In this document: positions 8,430 to 17,833 of the stretch, piece by piece
Layout of the letters: every line of letters starts with the position of its first letter
Numbering within the stretch: the first letter of the stretch is position 1
Source of the DNA: Bacillus australimaris
GTDB lineage: Bacteria > Bacillota > Bacilli > Bacillales > Bacillaceae
DNA length: 64,000 nucleotides
Reading direction: 5' to 3'
Assembly: GCF_001307105.1 (NCBI RefSeq)
Contig: NZ_LGYN01000002.1
Coordinates: 1-64,000 of the forward strand
Notes under the pieces: model-generated
Seen by the model: the letters and a program-made list of their open reading frames with translations, nothing else
The model's database searches: none
What the model was told of the DNA's origin: nothing
Program-made: the position numbers and the translations under genes

Positions 8430-9281
8430 ATGAAATTATTAGTAACAGGGGCAACAGGACAACTTGGATCGCTTGTCGTTCAGCATTTGCTGACAAAAGT
8501 ACCGGCTGAACAAATTGCGGTCAGTGTTCGAGATCCGCAAAAAGCAGTGCATTTGAAGGAAGCTGGGGTGGAGGTACGCCATGGAGATTTTACTCAGCCA
8601 GACACCCTGACATCAGCATTTCAAGGCATTGATCGTCTTCTGATCATTTCAACAGCGGATGGAGACCGCGTACAGCAGCATACAGCGGCCATCGAAGCGG
8701 CAAAAGCAGCAAATGTGGCGTTTATTGCTTATACAAGTGTTGTCAATGCAAGAGAGAGTCAGCTTGTCCTTGCAAATGACCATGCCAAAACAGAAGAAGC
8801 CATTTTGGCCTCTGGCATCCCTCATGTATTTTTAAGAAACAATTGGTATGTTGAAAACGAAAAAGACACGATCCTGGCATCCGTCAGCGGCGCACCATTT
8901 TTAAGCCCGATTGGTGAAGGAAAGGTTGGCTGGGCGACAAGAAATGATTACGCAGAAGCGGCAGCAAATGCGTTAACTCTTCAGGAACATGCTCAGGAGA
9001 TCTACGAACTGTCAGGACCGCTTCGGACGCATAGTGAACTTGCACAAATTGTCAGCAAGGTGAGCGGAAAAGAAATCAAAGTAGAGAAAATAGATGTAGA
9101 TACATTTGGAGAATTTTTAGCTTCAAATGGTGTACCAAAAGAAGCAGTGCCTTTTGTCAAAGCCATTCAAAGCGGCATTCGCGATGGTGCCTTAGCTGTT
9201 GAAAGCCAAGATTTCGAAACATTACTTGGCAGGCCGTTAACACCTATTGAAGAAAGAATCAGTGAAATGATTTCAAAATAA
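8430..9281 (+). CDS. NmrA-like NAD(P)-dependent oxidoreductase / quinone reductase
   Basis: 283 residues with an N-terminal Rossmann motif (LLVTGATGQLGSLVV, residues 3-17) and the atypical short-chain dehydrogenase layout of NmrA/QOR2 proteins: SVRDPQKA, then YTSVVNA and FLRNNWYVEN. Such proteins bind NADP(H) and reduce quinones or azo compounds, or act as redox sensors. ATG follows GAGGAGG. Control by the Rrf2 regulator next door is inferred from the shared operator; together they look like an electrophile or quinone stress module. Confidence 0.85.
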   Translation: MKLLVTGATGQLGSLVVQHLLTKVPAEQIAVSVRDPQKAVHLKEAGVEVRHGDFTQPDTLTSAFQGIDRLLIISTADGDRVQQHTAAIEAAKAANVAFIAYTSVVNARESQLVLANDHAKTEEAILASGIPHVFLRNNWYVENEKDTILASVSGAPFLSPIGEGKVGWATRNDYAEAAANALTLQEHAQEIYELSGPLRTHSELAQIVSKVSGKEIKVEKIDVDTFGEFLASNGVPKEAVPFVKAIQSGIRDGALAVESQDFETLLGRPLTPIEERISEMISK

Positions 9282-9287
9282 ATATCA

Positions 9288-9316
9288 AAAGCGCCCTATC
9301 AAAAGGGCGTTTTTTC
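9288..9316 (+). terminator. terminator of the NmrA-type gene
   Basis: GCGCCCT / AGGGCGT stem followed by T6. Confidence 0.8.
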
Positions 9317-9596
9317 ATGCAGTCATATGATCAATATGTACAATCTCTGCATTTTTTACCACTGATGTATATCGTATGTATAGAAAAAAGCTCGATTGTT
9401 CCGCGTATGATTCATTCACTTTCAGCTCTCAATCGCTCGGTAGAGGATGAGGCTTTTGTGATAAAAGCCTTTTTATGATTCAAAAAAGCTCACGTCTGTT
9501 TTAAAAAATCATCTTGCCTCTAGGTGAATGGACATAGTAAGATGACGACATACAAGATGAACTTCTCATCTATTGCTGATGTAAAGGAAGCTGCTA
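9317..9596. other. intergenic region with one hairpin
   Basis: 280 bp without a gene. The only structure is AGGCTTTT (9450-9457), a 5-bp loop, AAAAGCCT (9463-9470) and TTTTAT: a terminator-like hairpin with no gene upstream of it. It could end a short RNA or attenuate the transporter mRNA. No T-box or riboswitch core was recognised. Confidence 0.4.
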
Positions 9597-10505
9597 ATGG
9601 AAATGAAGACAACTGATCAAAAGAAATCAATTGCACTCCCACTTGTGATTTCAATTATTGCCATTTCGTTTTCTGCAATCATTGTGAAATGGTCAAATGC
9701 ACCTGCTTCTATTTTAAGTATGTATCGAATGATCTTTGCGGCGGCTCTCATGCTGCCGTTTATTCTGCCAAGAAAAAAAGAATTTCTCTCGATAAAGCGT
9801 AGAGACTGGTTTTTCTTATGTATGTCAGGCTTCTTTTTAGGACTCCATTTTGTGTTGTGGTTTGGCTCACTCAAGCTGACCACCGTGGCTAGCTCTACTA
9901 TTATTATTGCTCTACAGCCGATGGTGTCCTTATTAGGTGGATTTCTCATTTTCCGTGAACGAACGACCATGTCTGCCATATTGACGATGTGTGCCGCAAT
10001 TGTTGGTGCACTCATGATTGGATGGGGAGATATAGGGCATAGTCAGGAAGCAATCTTAGGAGACATTTTATCCTTTTTAAGTGTCATTGCAGTTGTTTGT
10101 TATTTATTAATAGGACAACAGGCTGTAAGGAAAATATCTCATTGGATTTATAGTTTTTGTGTGTTTGGTTTTGCCGGTCTTTTTTTAATTCTATTCAATC
10201 TGCTTCAGCAAACTCCTTTTACAGGCTATCCGGGTAAAGAATGGGGAATCTTTTTATTGCTCGCCATCATTCCCACCATGTCTCATGTCATTAATAATTG
10301 GCTTTTAACCTATGTCAATGCGACAACTATTTCAATGAGTATTCTTGGCGAACCTGTTGGGGCAACGATCCTTGCTGTATGGCTGCTTGGAGAAAAAGTC
10401 ACGCTGCTTCAAATGCTCGGCGGTCTGTTAGTCCTTTTAGGCGTCTTTCTCTTTTTGATACAGCAGCGTCAAGGAATTGTGATCAAACCAAAAAAATCCG
10501 GTTAA
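9597..10505 (+). CDS. EamA/DMT family transporter
   Basis: 302 residues with ten hydrophobic segments arranged as two EamA repeats (first IISFSAIIVKWSNAPASILS, second near ATTISMSILGEPVGATILAV). This family exports or imports metabolites, commonly amino acids or sugars; the substrate is unknown. ATG at 9597 follows AAAGGAAG at 6 bp. The stop overlaps a terminator shared with the convergent small gene. Confidence 0.85.
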   Translation: MEMKTTDQKKSIALPLVISIIAISFSAIIVKWSNAPASILSMYRMIFAAALMLPFILPRKKEFLSIKRRDWFFLCMSGFFLGLHFVLWFGSLKLTTVASSTIIIALQPMVSLLGGFLIFRERTTMSAILTMCAAIVGALMIGWGDIGHSQEAILGDILSFLSVIAVVCYLLIGQQAVRKISHWIYSFCVFGFAGLFLILFNLLQQTPFTGYPGKEWGIFLLLAIIPTMSHVINNWLLTYVNATTISMSILGEPVGATILAVWLLGEKVTLLQMLGGLLVLLGVFLFLIQQRQGIVIKPKKSG

Positions 10506-10520
10506 CTCCCGGATTTTTTA
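10491..10520. terminator. bidirectional terminator
   Basis: AAAAAATCCGG / CCGGATTTTTT stem, overlapping both gene ends. Confidence 0.85.
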
Positions 10521-10709
10521 CTCTTTTAAATCGTTTTTTTCGATCACTTTGTTTAATCTTGCCTCAATTTTTTTCAATTCCAGTTGTTTTCTTCTGATCA
10601 TTCGAAACGCAATGACAATAATTGTCACGATAAGAGCGATGATGAGAAGAGAAAGCACTTGGAATAGAAGATCTCCAATATTGAATGCCACATTCTCTCC
10701 ATTAGACAT
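10518..10709 (-). CDS. small membrane protein, DUF4083 type
   Basis: 63 residues: a short polar N-terminus (MSNGENVAFNIGD), one long transmembrane helix (about residues 14-36) and a charged C-terminal helix (RRKQLELKKIEARLNKVIEK) likely to be coiled coil. This layout matches the DUF4083 family of Bacillus, of unknown function. ATG at 10709 is 8 bp after GGGAGG; an upstream TTG at 10715 is too close to the site. Confidence 0.7.
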   Translation of the reverse strand: MSNGENVAFNIGDLLFQVLSLLIIALIVTIIVIAFRMIRRKQLELKKIEARLNKVIEKNDLKE

Positions 10710-10725
10710 GCGCAAAACCTCCCTT

Positions 10726-10772
10726 TCTATCTATATATTACCATAATTTATCTATCTATATATTACCATAAT
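10726..10772. repeat. 22-bp tandem direct repeat
   Basis: Two exact copies beginning TCTATCTATATATTACCATA lie at 10726-10747 and 10751-10772 (period 25 bp). A looser third element (TTATCCATAATTTATCTATA) follows. They occupy the shared promoter region of two divergent genes, so they may be a duplicated promoter element or regulator site. Confidence 0.75.
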
Positions 10773-10844
10773 CAATAAAAGATTGAGATTTATCCATAAT
10801 TTATCTATAATAGGTAAAATATCACTCATTAAAGGAGAACCAAT

Positions 10845-13061
10845 ATGAGAACTTTAGTCCTTTTACGAGGTCTCCCAGGCGTAGGTAAATCAACATGGAT
10901 CAAAGAACAAGGCTTAGAGCCTTACACTTTATCGGCGGATCAGATCCGGCTGTTGACCCAGCCGCCGCAGTTATCAGTCAATGGGAAACCAGAAATTTCA
11001 AGCAAACATGACCACAAAGTTTGGTCTTTATTATTCGATTTACTCACAGCCCGAATGGAGCGTGGAGACTTTACTGTGATTGATGCGACACATATTTCAA
11101 GCAAATCAATTTCTCAATATAAGTCTTTAGCCACTACGTATCGTTACAGGGTGTATGTCGTCGATTTCACGCACGTACCGCTTGAAACAGCTCTTTTGCA
11201 AAATCGTTCGCGAGAATCTCACAAAGTTGTGCCGGAGTCTGTTTTATATCAAATGAATGAGCGGTTAAAAACAGAAAAGGTTCCATCATGGGTGACTATT
11301 TTGCAACTGGAGGAATATGAGCAAGTAATGACCTATCAGCCTCGATCCTTTGATCAATATGAGGCCATTCATGTCTTCGGCGATATTCATGGTTGTTATA
11401 CAGCTCTTTCTACCTATTTGCAAGGAGATATCAAAGAAAACGAACTTTATATCTTTGCAGGTGACTTGCTTGATAGAGGAATAGAAAACAAAGAAGTATT
11501 AGATTGGATGCTCGCCCATAGAGAATGCAGGAATGTGATCGTCATTGAAGGCAATCATGATCAGCATTTATACAGGTTTGCGCATGGTGAAAAGGTCAAA
11601 AGCAATATGTTTAATCGTCATACTGCGCCTGAAATCGAAGCAGCAGGCTTTGATTTAAAAGAAGTACGAAAGTTTGTTAGAACATTTCATCAGCTTACGT
11701 ATTTTACATACCATGGCAAGACATTTCTTGTTACCCATGGCGGGCTTGCTCATTTGCCAGAAGAGCTTTTACAAGTCTCAACACAGCAGCTCATTCACGG
11801 CGTAGGTGAATATTCAGATGATATTGATCACTTATTTGTTCAAAACACATCTGGACTGGATATCATCCAAATTCACGGGCATCGCAATTTATACAGGCTG
11901 CCTATCCGCGCAGCGGAAAGGTCTTATAACCTAGAAGGTCAGGTTGAATTTGGGGGGCAGCTGCGGGTATTGAAAATCACAGCTGACGGGATTGAGACAC
12001 ATGAGATTGACAATCCAGTCTATAGAGCGTCTGAGAAAAAACAATCGGCTGTTGTTCAGCCAGATATTTCACTGGATGATTTTTTAGCTCACTTAGATCA
12101 GCATGAATATGTACAGGAATTAAAGCTTCCTCACCATATTTCATCCTTTAATTTTACGAAAAAAGCTTTTAGTGAACGGCAGTGGGATGATGTGAATGTG
12201 AAGGCAAGGGGTTTATTTGTCAATATGGTTTCAAAGCAGATTGTTTCTAGAAGCTATAATAAATTTTTTAATATTGATGAGCGGCCAGAGACAAGAATGC
12301 AGCATTTAGTGAACCATCTTCAATTCCCTGTCACCGTATATGATAAAGCAAATGGGTACTTAGGAACTGTTGGATATAACGAAATGGAAGATGAATTGGT
12401 GTTCACGTCTAAATCGTATACATCACATGTGAAACAAAATCAGCATGCTTCTTGGGTAGAAGAGCTATTCTTTGAGACCTTCGGCGACGTGCAGGTTGAC
12501 TACATCAAATCGTATGTTCGTGACCACAACGTATCTCTTGTGTTTGAAGTCATTTTGCCGGAGAAAGATCCACATATTATCGCATATGATCACGATCAAC
12601 TCATTTTACTTGATATTGTGAAACGGCAGCTAAGCTATGAAAAAGCACCATTCACTGAAGTGAAAAAAATAAGTGAACAGCTTGGCATGCCCTGCAAACA
12701 GGAAGTGGCTGTTTTCCATGATTGGACGTCTTTTTATAAATGGTATCAAGCAGTCTCTCATGATGACACAATTCAAGAAGAGGGATATGTCATTGAGGAT
12801 GCGCGCGGCTTTATGACCAAACTCAAGCTCCCTTATTATCAATTTTGGAAGCAGATGCGCGGGGTTAAGCAGCGCGTAGCAGAGAAGCGTTCGTCGCAAA
12901 AATATATGCAGGCTTTACAAACAGCAGAGCAAGCTAGATTCTATACGTGGCTTGTCAAACAAGAGGCTAAGCATGTGAGGAATAGCTCAATTATTGAACT
13001 GCGATCACAATTTGAGCAAAGTGATGCCGCCAAATTGAATAATGATGAAATAAATGCATAG
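10845..13061 (+). CDS. three-domain RNA repair enzyme: polynucleotide kinase, phosphoesterase, RNA ligase
   Basis: 738 residues. Residues 1-160 form a P-loop kinase (GLPGVGKSTW, Walker A at 9-16). About 170-400 is a calcineurin-type phosphoesterase (GDIHGCY near 179, GDLLDRG near 206, GNHDQH near 235, HGHRN near 341). About 430-700 is a nucleotidyl transferase with the ligase motif KANGYLG (Lys near 501 as candidate adenylation site), LVFEVILP and the late motif EGYVIEDARG..KLKL. The order kinase-phosphatase-ligase is that of bacterial Pnkp RNA end-healing and sealing enzymes, though the ligase part looks closer to T4 Rnl1. No Hen1 methyltransferase gene is adjacent. ATG follows AAAGGAG. Domain calls are from motifs; substrate is inferred. 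Confidence 0.8.
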   Translation: MRTLVLLRGLPGVGKSTWIKEQGLEPYTLSADQIRLLTQPPQLSVNGKPEISSKHDHKVWSLLFDLLTARMERGDFTVIDATHISSKSISQYKSLATTYRYRVYVVDFTHVPLETALLQNRSRESHKVVPESVLYQMNERLKTEKVPSWVTILQLEEYEQVMTYQPRSFDQYEAIHVFGDIHGCYTALSTYLQGDIKENELYIFAGDLLDRGIENKEVLDWMLAHRECRNVIVIEGNHDQHLYRFAHGEKVKSNMFNRHTAPEIEAAGFDLKEVRKFVRTFHQLTYFTYHGKTFLVTHGGLAHLPEELLQVSTQQLIHGVGEYSDDIDHLFVQNTSGLDIIQIHGHRNLYRLPIRAAERSYNLEGQVEFGGQLRVLKITADGIETHEIDNPVYRASEKKQSAVVQPDISLDDFLAHLDQHEYVQELKLPHHISSFNFTKKAFSERQWDDVNVKARGLFVNMVSKQIVSRSYNKFFNIDERPETRMQHLVNHLQFPVTVYDKANGYLGTVGYNEMEDELVFTSKSYTSHVKQNQHASWVEELFFETFGDVQVDYIKSYVRDHNVSLVFEVILPEKDPHIIAYDHDQLILLDIVKRQLSYEKAPFTEVKKISEQLGMPCKQEVAVFHDWTSFYKWYQAVSHDDTIQEEGYVIEDARGFMTKLKLPYYQFWKQMRGVKQRVAEKRSSQKYMQALQTAEQARFYTWLVKQEAKHVRNSSIIELRSQFEQSDAAKLNNDEINA

Positions 13062-13064
13062 TCT

Positions 13065-13099
13065 AAAAAAGAGTCTTTTCTAAGGAAAAGGCTTTTTTG
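13065..13099 (+). terminator. terminator of the RNA repair gene
   Basis: AAAAAAGAGTCTTTTC pairs with GGAAAAGGCTTTTTT with small mismatches. Confidence 0.7.
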
Positions 13100-13124
13100 A
13101 TGCAATTGAAAGGTGGACACTTGC

Positions 13125-13832
13125 ATGCCTGACCATATTGAAGTGATTCTTCGGACGATGTTTGCTTTTGCGATTTTATTTGGAGGAGCACGTCTTCTAG
13201 GGAAACAAACCATTGCGCAAATGAATATTTTTGATTTTATTGCAGCCATCAGCTTAGGTTCAATTGCAGCGAACCTGGCGTTTAATACAACGCTTCCGCT
13301 TCAGCACACAACAATTTCTTTTGTGACACTTGTCATGATTATTTATGTGATTTCCCTGCTCGCATTAAGAAGCCGGAAGTTGAGAGGATTCATGGCTGGT
13401 AAACCAACCCTTGTCATACAAAATGGGAAAATTCTTGAAGGGAATATGAAGGGGATGAGATATACCCTTGATTATTTAAATCAACAGCTGAGAGAAAAAG
13501 ATATCTTTGATATTAGTGAAGTTGAATTTGCAATGATTGAAACAGATGGGCATATGTCAGTGAAAAAATACCCTTCGTTTGAAAATGTCACGCGGAAGGA
13601 CCTTCATTTGTTCATGAAGGCAGAGCGTTATATGCCAATTGAAGTCATCATGGATGGAAAGTTCATCTTGAAAAACATACATGAAAATCAATTAGAGCAA
13701 TGGATAGAAGAAGAGCTTAAAAAAAGACAGTTGTCCTTAAAGGACATTGTTTATGCTGTTCGTTCAAGTAATGGAAGCTTATATGTTGATACATATGACG
13801 ACCACATCCACTCTCCAATTGATCAAGAATGA
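13125..13832 (+). CDS. DUF421 (YetF type) membrane protein
   Basis: 235 residues. Two or three N-terminal transmembrane helices (ILRTMFAFAILFGGARLLGK, then FIAAISLGSIAANLAF, then VTLVMIIYVISLLAL) precede a soluble C-terminal DUF421 domain (GKPTLVIQNGKILEGNM, then REKDIFDISEVEFAMIETDG). Members include several B. subtilis paralogues (YetF, YdfR and others); their role in spores or membranes is not settled. ATG at 13125 follows AAAGGTGG at 8 bp, in preference to GTG at 13113. Confidence 0.85.
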   Translation: MPDHIEVILRTMFAFAILFGGARLLGKQTIAQMNIFDFIAAISLGSIAANLAFNTTLPLQHTTISFVTLVMIIYVISLLALRSRKLRGFMAGKPTLVIQNGKILEGNMKGMRYTLDYLNQQLREKDIFDISEVEFAMIETDGHMSVKKYPSFENVTRKDLHLFMKAERYMPIEVIMDGKFILKNIHENQLEQWIEEELKKRQLSLKDIVYAVRSSNGSLYVDTYDDHIHSPIDQE

Positions 13833-14017
13833 ATGTGTAGTGCTGATGACACCTGCGTGACACACGTTTGTCAATATTTATAAGTCCTTTGTATGTTATC
13901 TGGCTAGGTATCATTTCTCAATTATTATTATTTTCAGAAAATGTAGTGACGGAGTAAATGAAGTGTGTTTAAGTATAAATAGATGAAATTAAAATATTAA
14001 TATAATTTACAACAAGC

Positions 14018-14035
14018 GGAATGAACGTTCATTCC
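14018..14035. promoter_or_regulatory. BscR (FatR) operator
   Basis: GGAATGAACGTTCATTCC is a perfect 18-bp palindrome 20 bp before the bscR start and just downstream of TATAAT (14001-14006). It matches the kind of site bound by TetR-family repressors of CYP102 genes in Bacillus, and implies autoregulation of the bscR-cypB operon. Confidence 0.8.
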
Positions 14036-14055
14036 TAATGTTAGGAGGGGATAAA

Positions 14056-14634
14056 GTGCCAGCAGTGACTGATAAACAAGAACAGATCATGAAGGCTTCA
14101 CTAGACTTATTTATTGAACGAGGTTTTGATGGCACCACGATGCCGATGATTTCAAAAAGAGCAAACGTCGGAGCGGGAACCATTTACCGGTATTTCGATA
14201 GTAAAGAGGCGCTCGTCAATATTTTGTACCAGCGCAGCCTTTCTGCATTTATCGAAAAAATGAACACAAACAGTCCAGATCCAAAGGTAAGTATTCGGGC
14301 GTACTTTAAGCATGTATTTTATTGCTTGGTTTTATTTACAAAGGAGAATCCAAGCGGGCTGTACTTTTTAGAAATTGATAAACGGTCCCATTACTTAGAC
14401 GAGAAGAGCAAAGAGAAAATGCAGCATTTGTTACATGAATTATTCCTTATCTTTGAAGAAGGAAAAAAGGATGGAATTCATCCAAATCTCTCAGGCAGAA
14501 CCATTTTATCGATTGTATTTGGTGCCTTTGTGCAGCTGCATAAACAAATTATTGCAGAAGAAATAGAACCAACGATTGAATTTTTAGAGGAAATTGAGCA
14601 ATGCTTATGGCGCGCTATCAGCGTTGCATCATAA
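14056..14634 (+). CDS. bscR: TetR family repressor of the P450 operon
   Basis: 192 residues. N-terminal TetR helix-turn-helix (DLFIERGFDGTTMPMISKRA, then VGAGTIYRYFDSKEALV) and a ligand-binding C-terminal bundle. It lies 21 bp before a CYP102-type gene, the arrangement of B. subtilis bscR (yrhI)-cypB, where the repressor is released by fatty acids. GTG at 14056 has AGGAGGGG upstream; the ATG at 14038 lies in front of that site and is rejected. A perfect palindrome upstream is its likely operator. Confidence 0.9.
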   Translation: MPAVTDKQEQIMKASLDLFIERGFDGTTMPMISKRANVGAGTIYRYFDSKEALVNILYQRSLSAFIEKMNTNSPDPKVSIRAYFKHVFYCLVLFTKENPSGLYFLEIDKRSHYLDEKSKEKMQHLLHELFLIFEEGKKDGIHPNLSGRTILSIVFGAFVQLHKQIIAEEIEPTIEFLEEIEQCLWRAISVAS

Positions 14635-14655
14635 TGAAATAAAGGGAGTGGGCAC

Positions 14656-17600
14656 ATGCAGCAAACATCAATCATTCCAAAACCGAAAACATACGGACCT
14701 TTAAAAAATATTCCCCATATAAAAAAGGGGGAGCTTTCTCAAACCTTTTGGCGTCTGGCAGATGAATTAGGACCGATCTTTCAGTTTGAATTTTCAAAAG
14801 CAACAAGTGTTTTTGTTTCCAGCCATGAACTTGTCCAAGAAGTATTTGATGAGAGCCGTTTTGATAAATTTATTGGGACCAGCCTCAATAAAGTTAGAGC
14901 ATTTTCAGGGGATGGACTATTTACAAGCTGGACAGAAGAACCGAACTGGAGAAAGGCTCATCAAATTTTGATGCCTGCATTTAGCCAGCAGGCCATGAAG
15001 GGCTATCATGAGATGATGCTCGATATTGCCACGCAGCTCGTGCAAAAATGGCAAAGAACAGGCCGCGATGAAGAAATTGAAGTAGCTGAGGATATGACAA
15101 AGCTGACGTTAGATACAATCGGACTTTGCGGCTTTGATTTTCGGTTTAACAGTTTTTATAAGGAAAATCAGCACCCATTCATCGAAAGCATGCTGAATGG
15201 TTTAACCGAAGCGATGGAACAAGCGAGCAGATTGCCGGCCGCAGATAAACTAATGATCAAAAGAAGAAAAGAATTTGACCAAAATGTCGACTTTATGAAG
15301 CAATTAGTAGATGACATTATTCAGGAACGGAAAAAACAAGATAAAACGGGCAATGATTTACTATCGCTCATGCTGCATGCAACGGATCCTGAAACAGGTG
15401 AACGTTTATCCGATGAAAATATTCGTTATCAAATCATCACCTTCTTAATTGCAGGGCACGAAACAACAAGTGGACTGCTATCCTTTGCGATTTATTTCTT
15501 ACTAAAGAATCCAGAGAAATTAAAGAAAGCCGTCCTAGAAGCAGATGAGGTGCTGCAAGGTGGATTGCCGACATTTAAACAGGTACAAAAGCTAAGCTAC
15601 ACTCGTATGGTGTTAAATGAAGCCCTTCGCCTCTGGCCAACAGCGCCTACGTTCTCTCTTTATGCGAAAGAGGACACAGTAATTGGGGGGAAATATCCGA
15701 TTCAAAAGAATCAAAGTGTCTCTGTTCTGCTCCCTAAATTACACCGTGATCCAGCGGTATGGGGCGAGGATGCTGAAGAATTTAAACCAGAGCGATTTAC
15801 GCATCCTGAGAAGATCCCGCAACATGCCTACAAGCCTTTTGGGAATGGACAGCGTGCATGTATTGGGATGCAATTCGCCCTGCATGAAGCCACTATGGTT
15901 CTTGCGATGGTTCTACACAATCTAGAATTAATTGACCACACGGCATATGAGCTTAATTTAAAAGAATCTCTCACAATTAAGCCAAACGATTTTAAAATTA
16001 AAGTGCGGCCAAGGAAGCAGCAATTCTTTATGACACCACCGAAAGAAGAGCCGAAGAAAAGCACCAAATCTAGTGAGTCAAAAGTGGACAGTCACGGGAC
16101 GCCGCTGCTCGTTTTATATGGATCAAATCTTGGTACAGCACAGCAAATGGCCAACGAATTTGCTGAAGACGGAAAAGCAAAAGGGTTTGATGTGACCACT
16201 GCTCCGCTTGATGACTATACTCGCCAATTACCAGATAGTGGCGCTGTCTTAATCGTTACCGCTTCTTACAACGGACATCCGCCTGATCATGCGAAACAAT
16301 TTGTGGATTGGTTGACGCAGGATGAGGAGCAGGATTTATCACACGTGACATTTGCTGTTTTTGGATGCGGAGATCGAAATTGGGCGAGTACGTACCAGCG
16401 TATTCCTCGTCTTATTGATGAAGCTCTTGAAAGAAAAGGAGCCAAACGGGTAGCTGATTTAGGAGAAGGTGATGCAGGCGGTGATATGGATGAGGATAAA
16501 GAAATCTTCCAGAAAAAAGTCTTCGAACAACTTGCAAAAGAATTTAAGCTCACCTTCCAAGAGAAAGACAAGGAAAAGCCAAATCTGTCAATTGCTTATA
16601 CAAATGAGCTAGTGGAACGTCCTGTAGCCAAAACATATGGTGCTTTTTCAGCTGTTGTATTGAAAAATAAAGAATTACAATCAGAAAAAAGCATGCGGCA
16701 GACAAGACACATTGAACTGAAATTGCCTGACGGAAAAGTATACAAAGAAGGGGATCATATCGGCATTGTACCGAAAAATAGTGATGCACTCGTTCAGCGA
16801 GTGACCCATCGCTTTAAACTAGATCCTGAGCAGCATATTAAGCTTTCATCTGGCAAAGAGTCCAGTCATTTACCATTAGATCAGTCGATTCAAATCAAAG
16901 AATTACTCGCATCACATGTAGAGCTTCAAGAGCCTGCGACACGTACGCAGCTAAGAGAGCTTGCAGCATATACAGTATGTCCGCCTCACCGCGTCGAGCT
17001 TGAGGAAATGGCTGGTGAATCGTATCAAGAAGCCATTTTGAAGAAACGGGTGACCATGCTAGATTTATTAGATCAATATGAAGCGTGTGAGCTGCCGTTT
17101 GTGCACTTTATGGCGCTGTTACCAGCTTTAAAGCCGCGCTATTACTCGATTTCTAGCTCACCAAAGGTAGATGAAGAAAGAGTCAGTATCACAGTCGCAG
17201 TTGTAAAAGGTAAAGCATGGAGCGGCAGCGGAGAATATGCTGGAATCGCATCAAACTATTTATGTGGTCTGCAAGAAGAGGAAGAAGTAGCCTGCTTCCT
17301 GCATGAAGCGCAGGCAGGATTCCAGCTGCCTCCTTCATCAGAAGTACCGATGATCATGATTGGACCAGGTACTGGAATCGCTCCATTTAGAGGATTTGTT
17401 CAGGCAAGAGAAGTGTGGCAGAGGGATGGAAAGCAGCTAGGCGAAGCCCACCTATATTTTGGCTGCCGTCACCCACAGGAAGATGATCTGTATTTTGATG
17501 AAATGCAACTTGCAGCACAAAAAGGGGTTGTCAATATCCACCGGGCTTATTCTCGTTACGATGAGCAAAAAGTATATGTTCAGCATTTGTTGAAAGAAGA

Positions 17601-17799
17601 CGGCGACATGTTGATCGAATTGCTTGATCAAGGTGCTTATCTTTATGTGTGTGGGGACGGAAAAGTCATGGCTCCAGATGTAGAGGCGACACTTATCAAC
17701 CTTTATCAAAATAAGAAACAATGCTCGAAGGAAACAGCTGAAAATTGGCTGACAACCCTTGCAAATGACAATAGATATGTAAAAGATGTGTGGAGCTGA
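14656..17799 (+). CDS. cypB: bifunctional cytochrome P450 / NADPH-P450 reductase (CYP102A)
   Basis: 1047 residues, a self-sufficient fatty-acid hydroxylase. The P450 domain (about 1-460) shows the oxygen-binding I-helix AGHETTSGLL and the haem loop FGNGQRACIG with Cys near 402. The FMN domain begins at about 480 (LVLYGSNLGTAQQMA). The FAD/NADPH domain fills the rest (RYYSISSSP, then IGPGTGIAPFRGF and YVCGDG). Length and order match CypB (YrhJ) and P450 BM3. It oxidises medium to long chain fatty acids at subterminal positions. Transcribed with bscR; a terminator follows. Confidence 0.97.
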   Translation: MQQTSIIPKPKTYGPLKNIPHIKKGELSQTFWRLADELGPIFQFEFSKATSVFVSSHELVQEVFDESRFDKFIGTSLNKVRAFSGDGLFTSWTEEPNWRKAHQILMPAFSQQAMKGYHEMMLDIATQLVQKWQRTGRDEEIEVAEDMTKLTLDTIGLCGFDFRFNSFYKENQHPFIESMLNGLTEAMEQASRLPAADKLMIKRRKEFDQNVDFMKQLVDDIIQERKKQDKTGNDLLSLMLHATDPETGERLSDENIRYQIITFLIAGHETTSGLLSFAIYFLLKNPEKLKKAVLEADEVLQGGLPTFKQVQKLSYTRMVLNEALRLWPTAPTFSLYAKEDTVIGGKYPIQKNQSVSVLLPKLHRDPAVWGEDAEEFKPERFTHPEKIPQHAYKPFGNGQRACIGMQFALHEATMVLAMVLHNLELIDHTAYELNLKESLTIKPNDFKIKVRPRKQQFFMTPPKEEPKKSTKSSESKVDSHGTPLLVLYGSNLGTAQQMANEFAEDGKAKGFDVTTAPLDDYTRQLPDSGAVLIVTASYNGHPPDHAKQFVDWLTQDEEQDLSHVTFAVFGCGDRNWASTYQRIPRLIDEALERKGAKRVADLGEGDAGGDMDEDKEIFQKKVFEQLAKEFKLTFQEKDKEKPNLSIAYTNELVERPVAKTYGAFSAVVLKNKELQSEKSMRQTRHIELKLPDGKVYKEGDHIGIVPKNSDALVQRVTHRFKLDPEQHIKLSSGKESSHLPLDQSIQIKELLASHVELQEPATRTQLRELAAYTVCPPHRVELEEMAGESYQEAILKKRVTMLDLLDQYEACELPFVHFMALLPALKPRYYSISSSPKVDEERVSITVAVVKGKAWSGSGEYAGIASNYLCGLQEEEEVACFLHEAQAGFQLPPSSEVPMIMIGPGTGIAPFRGFVQAREVWQRDGKQLGEAHLYFGCRHPQEDDLYFDEMQLAAQKGVVNIHRAYSRYDEQKVYVQHLLKEDGDMLIELLDQGAYLYVCGDGKVMAPDVEATLINLYQNKKQCSKETAENWLTTLANDNRYVKDVWS

Positions 17800-17807
17800 C
17801 AATTGTA

Positions 17808-17833
17808 AAGACCGCCAATTAGGCGGTTTTTTC
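17808..17833 (+). terminator. bscR-cypB terminator
   Basis: ACCGCC / GGCGGT stem with T6. Confidence 0.8.

Noticed and set aside
9421..9596. T-box or other riboswitch before the EamA transporter
   Set aside because: No T-box core sequence or conserved riboswitch helix could be recognised; only a simple hairpin is present.
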